Counted from the stretch's first letter, positions 1-11,428 are shown. The stretch is 64,000 bases of DNA from Rhynchopus sp. YZ270_cl-10 (GCA_964035575.1 OZ037865.1:1178001-1242000), one strand, 5' to 3'. The notes: a model not told the origin generated them from the sequence alone. A program made the numbers and translations.

Positions 1-190
1 CATCTTTTTTTTTTGTACCCATGAATCTGTTGTGTGGCTTCTCCGCTCTCTGATCGCAGGAGACACCAGTTAGGGGTTTATTTTTTATCTGGTCCTTTTT
101 TTTTTTCTCTTCATTCTTTTCATTTTTTCCTTTTTCCCGTTAGAACAGCACTTCGCCGGAAGTGCCTTTTTTCTCTTTTTTTTTTTTGAA

Positions 191-280
191 GGTGACGAAG
201 CAAAGGAGAGGCTTAGCCTCGTATTCTTTTATTTTTCTGAGGTGACCAAGCATGAGAGGCTTGGGTTCATCTTATAAACT
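191..280 (+). repeat. Two CTAAGC-family hairpin elements
   Basis: Copies at 191-222 and 241-280. The second reads GGTGACCAAGCATGAGAGGC and continues TTGGGTTCATCTTATAAAC, followed by a T-rich tail. The family consensus is GGTGACTAAGC, loop ACGAGAG, GCTTAGGTTCATCTTA, in which CTAAGC and GCTTAG form a six-pair stem. These copies are somewhat diverged. Confidence 0.6.
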
Positions 281-1465
281 TTAGTTTTTTGTTTTTTGTT
301 TTTTTTGCTCTCTCTTTGGTGCCCACATCTGTAGAGATCTGCAATGTCTTTGTCGCGGAGTAAATGGCCTGGCTTTGTGGTTTCACCATTGGCTTACAAC
401 GGTGAAACCCACAAATAAAACTACAGGTCAAAGTCATTTATTTCACCGTCGTGCAGTGTGCATATCCGACAGAGGGTGTCGCATGAGTGGCGTAACCGTT
501 ACTCCCCCGTTTAAAGAGTTTTTCCATGCATGGTACTTCGATCGATCACCTTCAAAAACTATATTTTAAGTTTGTCTCTGTGTTTTTTTTTTGCGGCACG
601 ATTTCCCCCCTTTTTCTTTTTTTTGAAAATTTGTGCGAGTGAACCCTTAGTCCACACTCACCCAACAAAGTAAAAAAAAAAATACCACCATCCTTTCATT
701 GGTCGCCATTCCAAAAACCGTCCTGAGTAATTTCGTCGTGCTGTACACTCCGCTATTACTTAAATAACCCATTCCAGTACCGAGGCCGTGGGAGTGTCTC
801 ATGCGATGGTGACAAAGGGAAAGGATAGTGATCAAAAAACAAAAAAAACAAAAAACAAAAACCACAAAAAAACAACAAAAAAAAAGCTATAAAAAACCTA
901 TACAAAAAAAAAAAACACCAACAAAAAACACAAAAAAAAACAATGATAAAAATGATAAAAAAAAACAAAACAAAACAAAACAAAAAACAAAAAAAACAAA
1001 AAAACCGAAGAACAAAGTAGTTCAAGTTGAACACCCCAGTTTCCCTTTGCTATTTTCCTTTTCACCACAATCCCCTTTCTCCTCTTCTTTTCTCCCCTCC
1101 TCAACCCCCTTTTTTTTGCCTCCCCTTTTTTTTTTTGCTTTTTGCAGTACAAAAGAAAAGAAAAAAGCGGTTGCAAGGGGATTGCGAGGGGGTGGGTAAT
1201 TGTCGGGCGATATTGCGCAGTTAAGAACCCACATCGGTGGGGTGATTTGATCGATACTAAATAACAAATAGTCTTTTTTTAAGTTAAGACCTTTTCTTGA
1301 GAGCGTTTTTTCTGGATGACTGTCTAGTTGCTCTCTTTTAAGGATTATAAAAAAGTTTTCAAAAACAAAAACATAAACCAACAACGAAAATGTTACGTTC
1401 ATGAGTTTAAGATGGTTTACGTCTCATTACCAGTACAAAGAGCCTTTCGGGGGAGGTACCGATTC

Positions 1466-1957
1466 ACAAAACTGTGACAACACAACCAAGGCAACTACAC
1501 TACTCCAACAATTTATCTGAAAAAAAAATGTGGTTTAAAAAATCCTTCTCCGAGATTCTCCTTCACAGAAGGAAGCACCACAGCGTCACGTCTGCAGCGT
1601 GGGGGTTACAGTGGGGAATAAAAGAAAAAAGAAAAAGAAGAAAAATAAACGAACCGAGTTAAATACCAAAGTCGTGTCTTTTGACAGAGTGTCTTTTTTT
1701 TCTTTTTTTCTTTTCTTTTGGTATCTTTGTGTTCTCTCTTTAGGTTGTTCTGATTGGCATTCTCTTAGCCAATCTATGGAATGTATGGTAGAGCTTCGGC
1801 TATCGTGAAAGTAAAATTCTTTCATTTATAGTTTTTTTGTCTTTTTTTTGACAATTGCTCTCTCGGGCATTTTAAAAAAAACAGAAAACGGACAGTGGAG
1901 ATTGCACAAACTGTGGCAACACAACCGAGGCAACTACACTACTCCAACAATTTATCT
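1466..1957. repeat. Two copies of the A-tailed GTGGAGATTGCACA family
   Basis: Copies at 1466-1520 and 1891-1957 share the motif TGTGGCAACACAACC then GAGGCAACTACACTACTCC and a short ATTTATC, followed by A runs. Further copies lie at 6350-6407 and 17945-18002. The second copy begins AGTGGAG, which can pair with the later CTACACT around a large loop. Function unknown. Confidence 0.6.
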
Positions 1958-2448
1958 TAAAAAAAACAGAAAAGTTTCCATCGTTGTAAGTCAACAATGG
2001 AAACCACACTATTCCCCTTTTTTTTCTCTCTTTTTTTATTCAAGGGAGTTGGATAAAAAGTATGAATTTTTCTCCAAAAATTTAAAAAAAAAACAAAACG
2101 CTAAAACAATAAAAAATCCCACAAAAAAAAAACACAAAAAAACAACTATAAAAAAACAATGCAAATCTACTGTTTCCTTTACCCATCCTTTTTGTTGCTA
2201 CAACAAACCGCCCCTTCTTCAGCCGTGCTCCTTTCTTTCTGAAGGCAAGTCTACAGTACTATTGGTCCATCTATGATTGTCTCCGTGAGGCACGCAATGA
2301 GAGCCTTAGTGAGAGTTTAGCGAGAGCTGTGAGTGCCCTCCTTCCTCTCTGAATTCACGTCTGCAGTACTAACCAAATAAACAGAGCACTTTCAAAACCA
2401 ATTATTTTCAAATTTTTCCATCCCTTCAGAAATACACAAGAAATCCGA

Positions 2449-3138
2449 ATGAAGTTTTATGCTATTCTGGTTTGCGTCTGTGTGGTTGGGGTGAAGGGTC
2501 AGGAGGAGGGTGAAAGGGATGACACTTCATGGTGGCCGAAGAGCAAGAAGACGGAGGGGCGTGCCGGCGGTGCCCCCCACGTGGTGAATGCGCAGCTGCA
2601 ACAGAGTGAACGCCGGAACTACCGCGCTACAGGACCCGAAGAGCCATTTATCACACAGCACAGTTTGGTCTGTTTTGCTCTTGGCGCGCTTTGTGTTCTC
2701 GTTTGCCAGATTCGTCGTAGTAGCGTTCTCGGCACTACACCTGAGCCCGAAAAGAACGAAGACATCCAAAAGGGGTGCGATTCTCCGATTGTCAGCCCCG
2801 TCGCCTCGGTTAAGAGAACTGCAAGCATGTGTGGTTCGGTGGGGCTCAGAAGTGCTCCCGTAACAGAGCCGCAGTTTACCAGAAGCAAGAGCTTGTATCA
2901 TTTCTCTGCGAAGAACCGTCGGAGTGAAGGCAGCAGTGGAGGTAGCGATGTGGAACAGAGGAGTCCGCGGGCAGGGGCGCTCCCCCGTTCTGCAAGTCTG
3001 CGGTTCCCGACGTCGCCTTCAGGGCGTGCCCCAGCAAACTACTGGAAGACAAACCCATCCGCATCTCCTCCGTCGCCCAAAAGCATGTCCGGGTCTTTTT
3101 CGGGTCACGTCTCAATCTTGGTAGACGAAGATCGTTGA
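2449..3138 (+). CDS. Small single-pass membrane protein, unknown family
   Basis: A 229-residue frame that I do not recognise. Residues 1-17 look like a cleavable signal peptide (a short basic start, then a hydrophobic run ending VVGVKG). A second hydrophobic segment, LVCFALGALCVLVCQ, lies around residues 74-88 and is followed by basic residues, as expected for a membrane anchor with a cytoplasmic tail. The remaining ~140 residues are rich in Ser, Pro and Arg, with no recognisable domain. This suggests a type I membrane protein with a short ~55-residue lumenal part and a disordered, probably phosphorylated tail. The ATG follows an A-rich leader. The GC-rich codon use, unlike the flanks, supports it as a real gene. 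The gene has no close neighbours: the next one starts almost 9 kb away. Confidence 0.6.
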   Translation: MKFYAILVCVCVVGVKGQEEGERDDTSWWPKSKKTEGRAGGAPHVVNAQLQQSERRNYRATGPEEPFITQHSLVCFALGALCVLVCQIRRSSVLGTTPEPEKNEDIQKGCDSPIVSPVASVKRTASMCGSVGLRSAPVTEPQFTRSKSLYHFSAKNRRSEGSSGGSDVEQRSPRAGALPRSASLRFPTSPSGRAPANYWKTNPSASPPSPKSMSGSFSGHVSILVDEDR

Positions 3139-3368
3139 GAGTTGTGTTGTGTTGTTGAATGTGTGAAGAGGGGGGGGTTTTTTTGCGTGTCGTTTTTTAG
3201 TTGAGTGGATTTTTTTTTTTTTTGCGAATTAAAACAAAATGCTTAGTTTTGTCCCTCTCATATCCTGCCGTTCGGTGTCTGTTTTGAACAAAAAAAAAAA
3301 AAGGTTTAAAAGCGGAGAAAAAAAAACGGAAACAAATTATTCGTAGAACGAAACAAGTAAAAGTAAAG

Positions 3369-3665
3369 TATTCCCCACGGTTCGGAGAAGTACTTTTTGA
3401 AAATGTACGTACCGTATTCGTACATTTCAGGATTTTCTGGAAGTTCGACCTTTTTTACGGTCGATAATTTGTACGAATACGGTACTCATTTTACAGCGGG
3501 GAATTTACTTGGGAATTTTCCTGTAATCATTGGATTAGCTTCTCGAAAATACCAGGGTAAACCCCCTTGTAAAATGAGTACGTACAACGTAGAGCAGTGC
3601 TTGTTTTGACCTCGAGAGCTGCCACTACTTTTAAAACAAAAGTACTTATCCGTACCGTGATTCCC
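3369..3665. mobile_element. Probable miniature inverted-repeat element
   Basis: The left end (TTCCCCACGGTTCGG then AGAAGTACTTTT) resembles the reverse complement of the right end (GGAATCACGGTACGG then ATAAGTACTTTT). Inside, ACCGTATTCGTACA and its complement TGTACGAATACGGT form a further strong palindrome. No coding capacity. I could not identify a target duplication, so the family is unknown. Confidence 0.5.
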
Positions 3666-4605
3666 GCAAAACAAAAAAGAACAAACAAATAATACAAATG
3701 TGAACGAAAAACAAAATACAAAAAACTATTTTACAACCCTCATATGGTGCTCAGTTAACATTTGTGGCATTGCACTTGAATGTGCATGGGGTGAATGTAG
3801 CGACTTTCATTGTTTTTTTTCTTTTCTTCTTTTTAAATATTTCCCCCTTCCACAACCGTGATTTGGAGTCAGACATTGTTGTCATAGAGAAATCAGCACT
3901 TCGCTTTTTCTCTTTTTCCCGACTTTTCTTTTTCTTTTTCTTTTTTGAAGAAAAGTGTCAGTGCTCCAACATCAACCGTTTTCTTTTCAGATGTGTTCGG
4001 TGTTCCTCTTGCATTTTAAATCGAGAATAGATGCCGTGCAAAAAAAGAAAAAAATCCCGTTTTTTTGAGGTGTATTTCCCTCAAAATAAAACACACGGGA
4101 TTACGCGAGGCACATTCATTACCGAAGTTTTCCTTTAACTTCCAACAACGATTATTTCGATCTCCCTTCAGCAAGGGTACATTTTTCGCACCCTCTTTTG
4201 CCTTCTTTTCTTTTAGAAAAGAAAGTATTTGAAATAATGATCCTTCCCTCTCAGCTATTTGAGCAATAAATACGGCGGCAAGCAAAAACATAAATAGAGC
4301 GCGCTGTTACTACCAAAAAAAATGCTGAGAAAAACCCCATTTTTAGAAAACTCGTATTATTGCAAGGTGAAAACTCCTTATCACAGGAGGTACGTCAAGT
4401 AGCTATTCTTTTAGCAACAAATAGTGGCTCATTATTTCGTTTCTTGAGCCAGTGAAGGGGGGGGGGGGGGGGGGGGGGGAAACCGATGTTGGGAGTGAAA
4501 TAATGGGCCTATATTGGTGATCGATGCGGTGATTTTATTGCATTTTGGTGAATAAAATGAAAAAGAGTATTGTCGTTGGGAAGCTGACAAAATGCTAGCC
4601 AAAAT

Positions 4606-4660
4606 AGTGGAGTTCATCCCTCGGGGGGTGTCTACACTAATACAACCAAGTTTTCAAAAA
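4606..4660. repeat. A-tailed dispersed repeat (GTGGAGTTCATCC family)
   Basis: GTGGAGTTCATCCCTCGGG, then GTCTACACTAATACAACCAAG, then TTTTC and an A run. Near-identical copies lie at 6679-6730 and 34051-34102, with diverged ones at 25850-25897 (inside the PACRG intron) and 63430-63482. AGTGGAG at one side and CTACACT at the other can pair. Confidence 0.65.
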
Positions 4661-4886
4661 AAAAGCAATGAAAATAAGCCAAAAGACAACACCAACACCA
4701 ATTTTTATTTTTTTTGAAATAACCAATCAGCTTTCTTTTGTAGTGAGTCAAAGCATCCTAAAAAATAAAGATGGGGCCATTTTTGTTGATCCCCTATACC
4801 TTATTTTTTACGGAGTAATTAAAAAAAACCCCTGTGGCTGATATCCGTTGCGATAGTGGTCTATAACCAAGGGGAGGTCTTCTTTC

Positions 4887-4917
<31 letters not shown>

Positions 4918-4927
4918 GCGATTGTTC

Positions 4928-5336
4928 CAGCCCCTCCGCTACGTTTTCAGATTTTTTTTGAGTTCTGTTGCGGGTGTTTTTTTTTCACCCTGCGCCAGTG
5001 TCTTATCCAGGGATTCAGATTTCCAAATAGGGGGTCAGCTGTTTTTGTGCCCAAAAATTTTTCAGCACTGCTGACCAGGGACATTGGGAACATAGGGAAC
5101 TGTATTTTTTTTTTTTGCGAAGCAAAAAAAAAATCAAACAAATGGCGCCGCAGGCGAAAAAAAATTTAGGGAAGAGTGTAAAAATCTAGCTTTTTACAGC
5201 ACAGAGTCACACATCGAATCCTTTTTTGCGGAGCAAAAAAGGAAAAATGGCGCCGCAGGCAAAAAAAAATTGAGGTACAGCCTGGATGGTGCGGTCAGCA
5301 ACCCAGTTCCCCATGGTACTCTCGTGGTTCAACCAT

Positions 5337-5375
<39 letters not shown>

Positions 5376-5433
5376 AAAATTTTCAGACTTCTGTTGCGCC
5401 GCAACAGAACTTTATACGGTAGCGGAGCCCCTG
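4928..5433. mobile_element. Non-autonomous hAT-type DNA element, 506 bp
   Basis: The element starts CAGCCCCTCCGCTACG and ends in the complement of CAGGGGCTCCGCTACC. It is flanked on both sides by the identical octamer GATTGTTC (4920-4927 and 5434-5441). Terminal inverted repeats starting CAG(G) with 8-base target duplications are the hAT signature. The interior is T/A runs plus two copies of a GGCGCCGCAGGC motif; there is no transposase. Related interior sequence occurs at 16740-16815 and 49650-49810. Confidence 0.85.
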
Positions 5434-5803
5434 GATTGTTCTAAACTATTGCTGTTTCGACCAAAACAAAATGAGAGGAAATCAAGCTGGATGTGCCTTC
5501 TTCTGTTAACTGAGTAGACTGAGAAAGGAACCTATCTCGGTTGCAGGTTAAGAGCCCCCCGCTGACTTCTGCGGCAGCAAGAACTACTACATAAAAAAGA
5601 AACAAAAAAAAAAAAACTGTTGCTTTACTTTCGCATACCAGATACAAAACGTCTGGAGAAGAAAGTAAGGTTACATCGACAGATAACGAAAAAAAAAAAA
5701 CAGAAACCCAAAAAAAACAGTGACTTTTTCACCCCTCTTTTCAAAAAATAAACCAGACACTATAACCACCACTTCTCCAAACAACGTTTCTCTGGGAAAA
5801 GCT

Positions 5804-5863
5804 AGTATGGTGTTCCGGAAAACCCTGTCAAGGTCAATATAGGCCCCCTCCGGAACGCCATAG
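5804..5863. repeat. Short palindromic element
   Basis: AGTATGGTGTTCCGGA on the left is matched by TCCGGAACGCCATAGT on the right, enclosing about 28 bases. It could be a very small inverted-repeat element or its footprint. Confidence 0.45.
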
Positions 5864-6349
5864 TAAGTACTTTTTTTTTTTCTCGTTGAACGCAGCCAAA
5901 AAGGGTCCATCTGATTTTGGCACAAAAGTGAGAGGGAAATATCAGGGGAAACTATTTTGTAAAGAGATCTCGTTGGTGGCTCTATCTTTGCTTTGGTTTC
6001 CAATCACAATTTGTGTCGGGGAAAACAAGAGAATAGAGGGAATAAAGTAAATATGTTTCCAACTCTTTTCCATCATTACAAAAAAGGTACGGGGTACACC
6101 CACAAACCCAACACACAAAACCCCATGCCAAGACTCGTACACCCCCCCCCCCTTTTTTTTTGTTAAAGGTGATCAAAAGCATGTAGTAGCTCAAAGGCTT
6201 GCTAGTTTACTCAGAAATAGCTACTGCCGAAGAAAAAAAGTGTTCAACCCTCATTCTCCCACAAAGGAAAACCCCCCCTCCCTAATTGCACAGAGTGGCG
6301 CAAGCTACACTGTCACAGCTACACATCAATGATAATTTTTAAAAAAAAG

Positions 6350-6730
6350 TGGAGATTGCACAACTGTGGCAACACAACCGAGGCAACTACACTACACCAA
6401 TTTTTCAAATTAAACAATTTCATTAGGGTGGAGGATTCGTCTGCATCTATACCTTTTTGAAAATTCATTTAGTCTTCGGGGGCAACTTTGTTATACAGAA
6501 CCCCGTCCTCTGCGGATTGGTGATTGTCGAAACTACAATAATGGAACCTCAGGTCCGAAAGTCCCCCCCTTACCATCCCTTTCTCATGTTGATTGTTTTT
6601 TAAGATACCTACAAAGTACTACAATGAAATACAATACAAAACAAACAGAGTAGCAAAAACAAAAAAAAACAAAAATATAGTGGAGTTCATCCTCGGTTGT
6701 CTACACTAATACAACCAAGTTTTCAAAAAT
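6350..6730. repeat. Cluster of three dispersed A-tailed repeats
   Basis: At 6350-6407 a GTGGAGATTGCACA copy; at 6463-6540 a copy of the family ATTCATTTAGYCTTCGGGGG...GTACAGAACCCGTCCTC...GTGATTGTCGAAACTAC; at 6679-6730 a GTGGAGTTCATCC copy. All three sit next to A runs. The middle family recurs at 17741-17815 and 45760-45836. Confidence 0.6.
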
Positions 6731-7053
6731 AAAAAACAAAGTTGAAACAAACTTTTCAAACCTCCCCTTACCATCCCTTCATCATGTTAATTATTTTCTA
6801 AAAAATACCTACACAGCGTAGCTTAAAGGAGAAATGGTTCCTCCGATACGGTTGCCAATCACCCTTTCCAACAGGGTTGAGCAATCAACGAAAAAAAAGA
6901 AAATCCTTTTTTTTTCCCTTTTACCTATCAGAGTTACTATTTCTCCAGCGTAGTGCTGTCTCGGTGGAGTCTCGTTTGCACATTCGTCGTTTTTTTTCTT
7001 CTTTATTTTTCTTTTTCCAACTCTTCTTTCATCATTCCCTCTTGTTTTTTTCA

Positions 7054-7255
7054 GTGCCTGCGTCCCAAAGGCGTTTACACTATGAACTTCACTTTTTTTT
7101 TCTCTCTGACAAAGCTGTCTTTTTATTTTTCGATTAAGGTGTCTAGACAGAGAGAGACTTGGGTTCATCTGACCAAACCTTTGTTCTTTTATTTTTTTTT
7201 CAGTGCCTGCGTCGCCGATGAACGGTGGGGCGTTTGTACTTTCAATTTCTCTTTT
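7054..7255 (+). repeat. Two TGCCTGCGTC-family repeats separated by a CTAAGC-like element
   Basis: Copies of TGCCTGCGTC...GGCGTTTRYACT then TTCAAYTTCTCTT lie at 7054-7095 and 7203-7255. Both follow T runs ending in CAG. A degenerate copy of the CTAAGC hairpin family lies between them at 7139-7175. Related copies are at 17240-17295, 21619-21662, 38476-38521 and 62041-62068. The arrangement GT...T-run...CAG between them looks like an intron, but no gene is present. Confidence 0.6.
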
Positions 7256-7470
7256 TTTTTTTTCTTCTTTTTCTGCCAAATGTAAAACCGATCTTTGCTG
7301 TTGTCGTGCGCTGAGAGCTGAGGCGGTTTTTCATTATTTCATTTTTCTCTCTGTCTCTCCATTACCCTGTGAGATAAATAAGGTGAGAAAAAGGGGGCAA
7401 CAGTATCAGAGTGTATTGGTAAACAATGTTATTTCAAATGATGATACAAGGTGAGTGACGACACCTCCCC

Positions 7471-7961
7471 CAGACTGCAGACTAAGAAATCATTTAATTA
7501 ATTACAATACCCACCCGGTTTTTTTTGAAAATGGGCCCCACGTATAAGCAACCGGGCTCATATTTCTCAAAATTTAAGTGGTCAAAAAATTGTCCAATTT
7601 TCGAGATTGACCCCACCACTGCACGGGCGGATCCCAAAAATGCAAATAAGGACCCTTTTCCACAACCTTCCTTCACCCCCCCGGTAGGGTAACCGAAGGT
7701 GAAGTCAATATTACAAACCCGGATTTTGAGGAAATTTTTGGCCGAAAATGGGCCCCAGCTATTAGTGACCGGGCTCATATTGTCCAAAATTTAAGTCATT
7801 AAAATTGTGTCCATTTCTTCAGATTGACCCCACCACTGACTGGGATCGGCCCAAAAATGCAAATAACGGCGTTTTCGCCTGCATTGTTCGTTACGAAACC
7901 CCGTGCAGACTAGCATTTAATTAATTAATTGCCAGACCCCCAATCCTTAGTCTGCAGACTG
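7471..7961. mobile_element. Non-autonomous hAT-type element, 491 bp, carrying the 260-base repeat
   Basis: The termini are CAGACTGCAGACTAAG and the complement of CAGTCTGCAGACTAAG. Both sides carry the octamer ACCTCCCC (7463-7470 and 7962-7969), an 8-base target duplication. Just inside are ATTTAATTAATTA tracts on both sides. The interior is about one and a half copies of the repeat that is tandemly arrayed at 44141-44925. No coding capacity. Confidence 0.82.
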
Positions 7962-8130
7962 ACCTCCCCCCCCTTTTTTTTTTGCCAGTTATGTGCACGT
8001 TTAGGAGGGCAACTTCCTCTTTAGTTCTGACCCCATTTTCTTGGAGTTTCCAGGACAATTTTTTTTTCCTTCTCTTTTTATCAGTGTTTGGTTCTGTTCG
8101 ACCCCCTTTTTTTATCTAGCTTTTTTCTAA

Positions 8131-8404
8131 TATGTGTGTGCACGAAAGGCACATGCATCTCTGCTCCCTAATAGTGGCAGTATTGTGATGGGAGCCCATT
8201 GGAATACGCAAAATACATCAAAATATATCACAATGATGTATTTTGATGTATTTTGCGTATTCCAATGGGCTCCCATCACAATACTGCCACTATTACTCCT
8301 CCCCCTACATTTTTTTGGGGGTGCTTAGAAGGTCTTCCTGTTCGCCTCTGTACCACCCCTTTGCATTCAGCCAAGATGTTTGTGCACGAGAGGTGCGTTC
8401 ATCT
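8131..8404 (+). repeat. Two TGTGC/GCACA hairpin elements flanking a fold-back element
   Basis: Copies at 8131-8160 (TGTGTGTGCACGAAAGGCAC) and 8374-8404 (TTTGTGCACGAGAGGTGCGT), both followed by TCATC or GCATC. The family consensus is TGTGC, loop ACGAGAG, GCACA, then TTCATCTT. The fold-back element at 8171-8293 lies between them. Confidence 0.6.
8171..8293. mobile_element. Near-perfect fold-back element with TA target duplication
   Basis: Two ~60-base arms are reverse complements with a single mismatch seen, separated by only a few bases. They start ATAGTGGCAGTATTG and end in its complement. TA lies on both sides (8169-8170, 8294-8295), as for Tc1/mariner-type insertions. The nearly perfect pairing suggests a young insertion. 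No coding capacity. Confidence 0.75.
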
Positions 8405-9511
8405 TTTTGTTTTCAGGATCCTGTGAAGAAAAAAAAGAGGCTGCTCTCTAGTGATAGTAGTCTATAATCAGACAACAAAAAATTACCCCTTCGCCGGATT
8501 TCTTGGAATAAATACAAATCCCGAAAGGAAAAAGAGAAAAAACTGAAAAGGGTTTTAGCGCCGCCTTGTGCAAAGCAAAGATACTCCTTATGTTTGCTCT
8601 CTCAGGAAGAGATGCATCCAGCAGGGCCAGACAACTCGCCGGCCGGGACGGAGGGTGGGTATTTTTTTTCTTTTCACGCTCACTACTTTTGTGAGTGGAA
8701 AGTGTCAACGTCGTTCACCTCACCCAACCGTGCTCCGCAACACCACCCAACAGATGAGATCGTGTGTGTGTGGAAGCGTCAACGCATCAAACAACTACAA
8801 GAATGGAGATGAGGGAACGACACGTGACACTTTTGTGTATAGGTTTGAACCGTCTGTTAACGGGGCCTATAATGGAAGTAGTGGTCTATACTGCAGTGGC
8901 GCTGTGCAAAATATGGGTGTCTTTTCGCGTTTTATTTGTGAAGAACGCAACATCAACCATCACACAAAAAATATTTTTTTAAATGGTCTGTTATGGTTCG
9001 TTCCTATCATTTTTTTCTTTTATTCCGTGACTAAGCAATGTGAGATTTAGGGCCATTTGCCCTTTTTATTGCGACTCAAAAACAACATAACGTTTTCAAA
9101 CGCGTTCTTTTTTCTTTCTTTCTTTTTTTTTTTTTAAACGCGCGTTTTTCCCATTTCCTGTTCGAATCCGTTCCCCAATTGATCCCTTGTGGACTTATAT
9201 TGGGTGTTGCTGTTAGGTAAACCCTCTTCCTTCTTAAGGGAAACACAGGGGGGGTGACGGTGACCCCTGGGGGTCCCACAAAACAAGCGATATTATGCTC
9301 TCTCTCTCTCTCCTGTTTTTTTTTTTCCCTTTGTTTTTTTCTCTTTATTGGTGAAGATATGTGCAGGTACATTTCATCCTACAACTTTTTGGTGTGGCTG
9401 AAACCAGCTATTTTTGCTTCCACTTAAAAAGTCCACCCGAAGTCCACAATAGTGTACGTTTTTTTTTTTTTTTTTTTTTTTGGGCTCGGCCACACTAAAG
9501 CTTTCTTTTAA

Positions 9512-9550
9512 GGTGACTAAGCACTAGAGGCTTAGGGTAATCTTATAAAC
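9512..9550 (+). repeat. CTAAGC-family hairpin element
   Basis: GGTGACTAAGCACTAGAGGC, then TTAGGGTAATCTTATAAAC and a T-rich tail. The CTAAGC/GCTTAG stem is intact and the loop is ACTAGAG. Confidence 0.65.
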
Positions 9551-10774
9551 TTTTCTTTTTCTTCTTTTTTCTTTTGCAAAAAAAATTCGTTTCAAGTGGA
9601 GAAAAATCGCAGAGGAGGAATACAGTCCAACAAAGAACTTGACGCCCAAACGAGTTTGCAGATTTGCGGATTTTTGGGGCAATTTGGCGGCTTCTTTATT
9701 TGGACGCCAAACATTTTTTGGGGCACTGTATTTACTTTGCCTTATTGTGAGGTCCTTTGCACTCCTTGATGCATGGTTTTTTTTTTTTTTTTGTTTGTTT
9801 TTTTTTGCAGTCACTTCCTCTTCTTCTTCTTCTTCTTATTTGGTAGAGTGTGGTCCCCCTTTCTTCAAAAACCCCCCCAGTTCGGGACTGATTTTTTTTT
9901 AATCCGTTTACATCTTCTTTCCTTCTCTTTTTTTTTTGTCTCTCTCTCTCGCTTTTCTTGCTCTTTCTTTCCTATGTGTGTGTGTGTTATATTGTGAATC
10001 AACGTACAGTGGCGGCTCGAAAAGTGGTATACTACACACTTCTTACACGATAGTCGTAAAATATGTTGTGCACGAGGCTTTCCCACAATCGCCTTTTTTC
10101 TTTTTTTTCTTTGAAACGCGCGTTTTTCCAATTTCGGTTTGGGCGTTTTTTTCGAACGCGCGTTCATAAAATTCGTCATAGCCTATGAAGAATTTGTTGA
10201 GATTGCGGGGGATGTTTTTAAGATCGTTGTCTATCCATGGTTTACGTCTGTTTCCTTTTTTTCTTCTTTGCGTTCGAAGCGCGTCTTTCTTCAAACAATA
10301 TGAATTGTTGTGTGCACCTTTACGCACAAAATGACTGATTCATTTAATATCTTTTTCTCTTTTTTTTTTAATGTACTCCCGAGGTCGCGCACCGTCTAGG
10401 GTGGCAAAGCGGAGCTTGGTCTGATCTGACCAATTTCCGTTTATTTTAAATGCGCGCAGAACGAAGAGATGAGGAGAAAAAGAGAAAGAAGAAGGCGGTT
10501 CTTGTTGAAGCTCGAATTATATGCTGGAAGGAGGTTGCCGGGAAAGTGTGATGGCTTTGGCCGTTAGATTTATCAAAGCAAACGAGAACGTTGTTCTTTT
10601 CTTTGGTCATTATGTCTTTTTTCTTTCAGAGAGAAGCAGCGAATGAACATCTATTTTTTAAACAGGTTGACTAAGCACAAAAGGGCTGACGATCGTACAA
10701 AAAAAATTTTCTCTCCCTCTCTCCCTCTCCTGCTCTTTTGGTTTTCATTCTTATTTTTTGAGAATATTCGCCTT

Positions 10775-10905
10775 TTCCACCTGATTTTTACCCCGCGTAT
10801 AGGCGCGTATAGCGCGTAAAGGCTGGGAAAAATGGGTGGGGTTTGGCCTATACTGGCCTATACTGGCCTGTACGCGCCTATACGCGGGGTAAAAATCAGG
10901 TGGAA
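10775..10905. mobile_element. Miniature element with ~35-base inverted repeats
   Basis: The left arm starts TTCCACCTGATTTTTACCCC and continues GCGTATAGGCGCGTA; the right arm is its reverse complement. The ~60-base interior includes repeated GGCCTATACT units. I could not settle a target duplication, so the superfamily is open. Confidence 0.65.
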
Positions 10906-11386
10906 CTTTTGGTCTTTTGTGTCGCAAAAACGTTGTAATTTGCGAAGAATGCAGCGAAAAAGAAGCATCACAAATGAAAGGTTGTAGACTCACATAGTAA
11001 CAAACAAGAGAAAAACAAAACAATGGCGAAGGCAAAGAAGCGCTCGCCAAAATAACGAAAGAAAACAAAAAAAAAAAATCAGGCCAACATCTCGTATATT
11101 TATTTGTGAGAGGTCAAACCCAGAAAGCAAAACAGAGAGAACCAACATTTTTTCCCCCTTTTTTTACCTTTTTACCCCTGAGAGGTCAAAAACCCCCCCT
11201 CAAAAGAAATACTTATCTTTGTCACCGTCCATCTTTGGTACAGCAAAAGAGAGTGTTCACCAATTTTCAGAATTTTTCACAACCATGTTTTGGAATTTTG
11301 TGGTAAAGACTTGCGAAAACTGTGAAAAGTTATCCACAAGTTGTGTATGTTTGTGTACACTTGTAAACAGTTGTGACTCACATTTT

Positions 11387-11428
<42 letters not shown>

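Larger units (their letters stand above)
1..2448. other. Gene-free T/A-rich spacer
   Basis: No reading frame here has coding character; the long frames are homopolymer-driven (the A-rich stretch near 830-1020 is an example). It holds dispersed hairpin-family copies near 191-222 and 241-280 (CTAAGC family) and at 1466-1520 and 1891-1957 (the GTGGAGATTGCACA family). Nothing else is recognisable. Confidence 0.7.

Noticed and set aside
828-1199. Lys-rich 123-codon frame
   Set aside because: It is produced by an A-rich homopolymer stretch.
7139-7255. Intron-exon-like arrangement of GT, T run and CAG
   Set aside because: No coding sequence is present on either side; it is two dispersed repeats next to each other.
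8568-9050. 160-codon open frame on the plus strand
   Set aside because: Composition follows the spacer, it starts in repeat-rich DNA, has no domain, signal or splice context, and overlaps other equally open frames.
9105-10165. Repeated AAACGCGCGTTTTTCC segments as ends of a 1-kb element
   Set aside because: The two segments are in the same orientation, are short and contain simple sequence; no target duplication or inverted arrangement was found.
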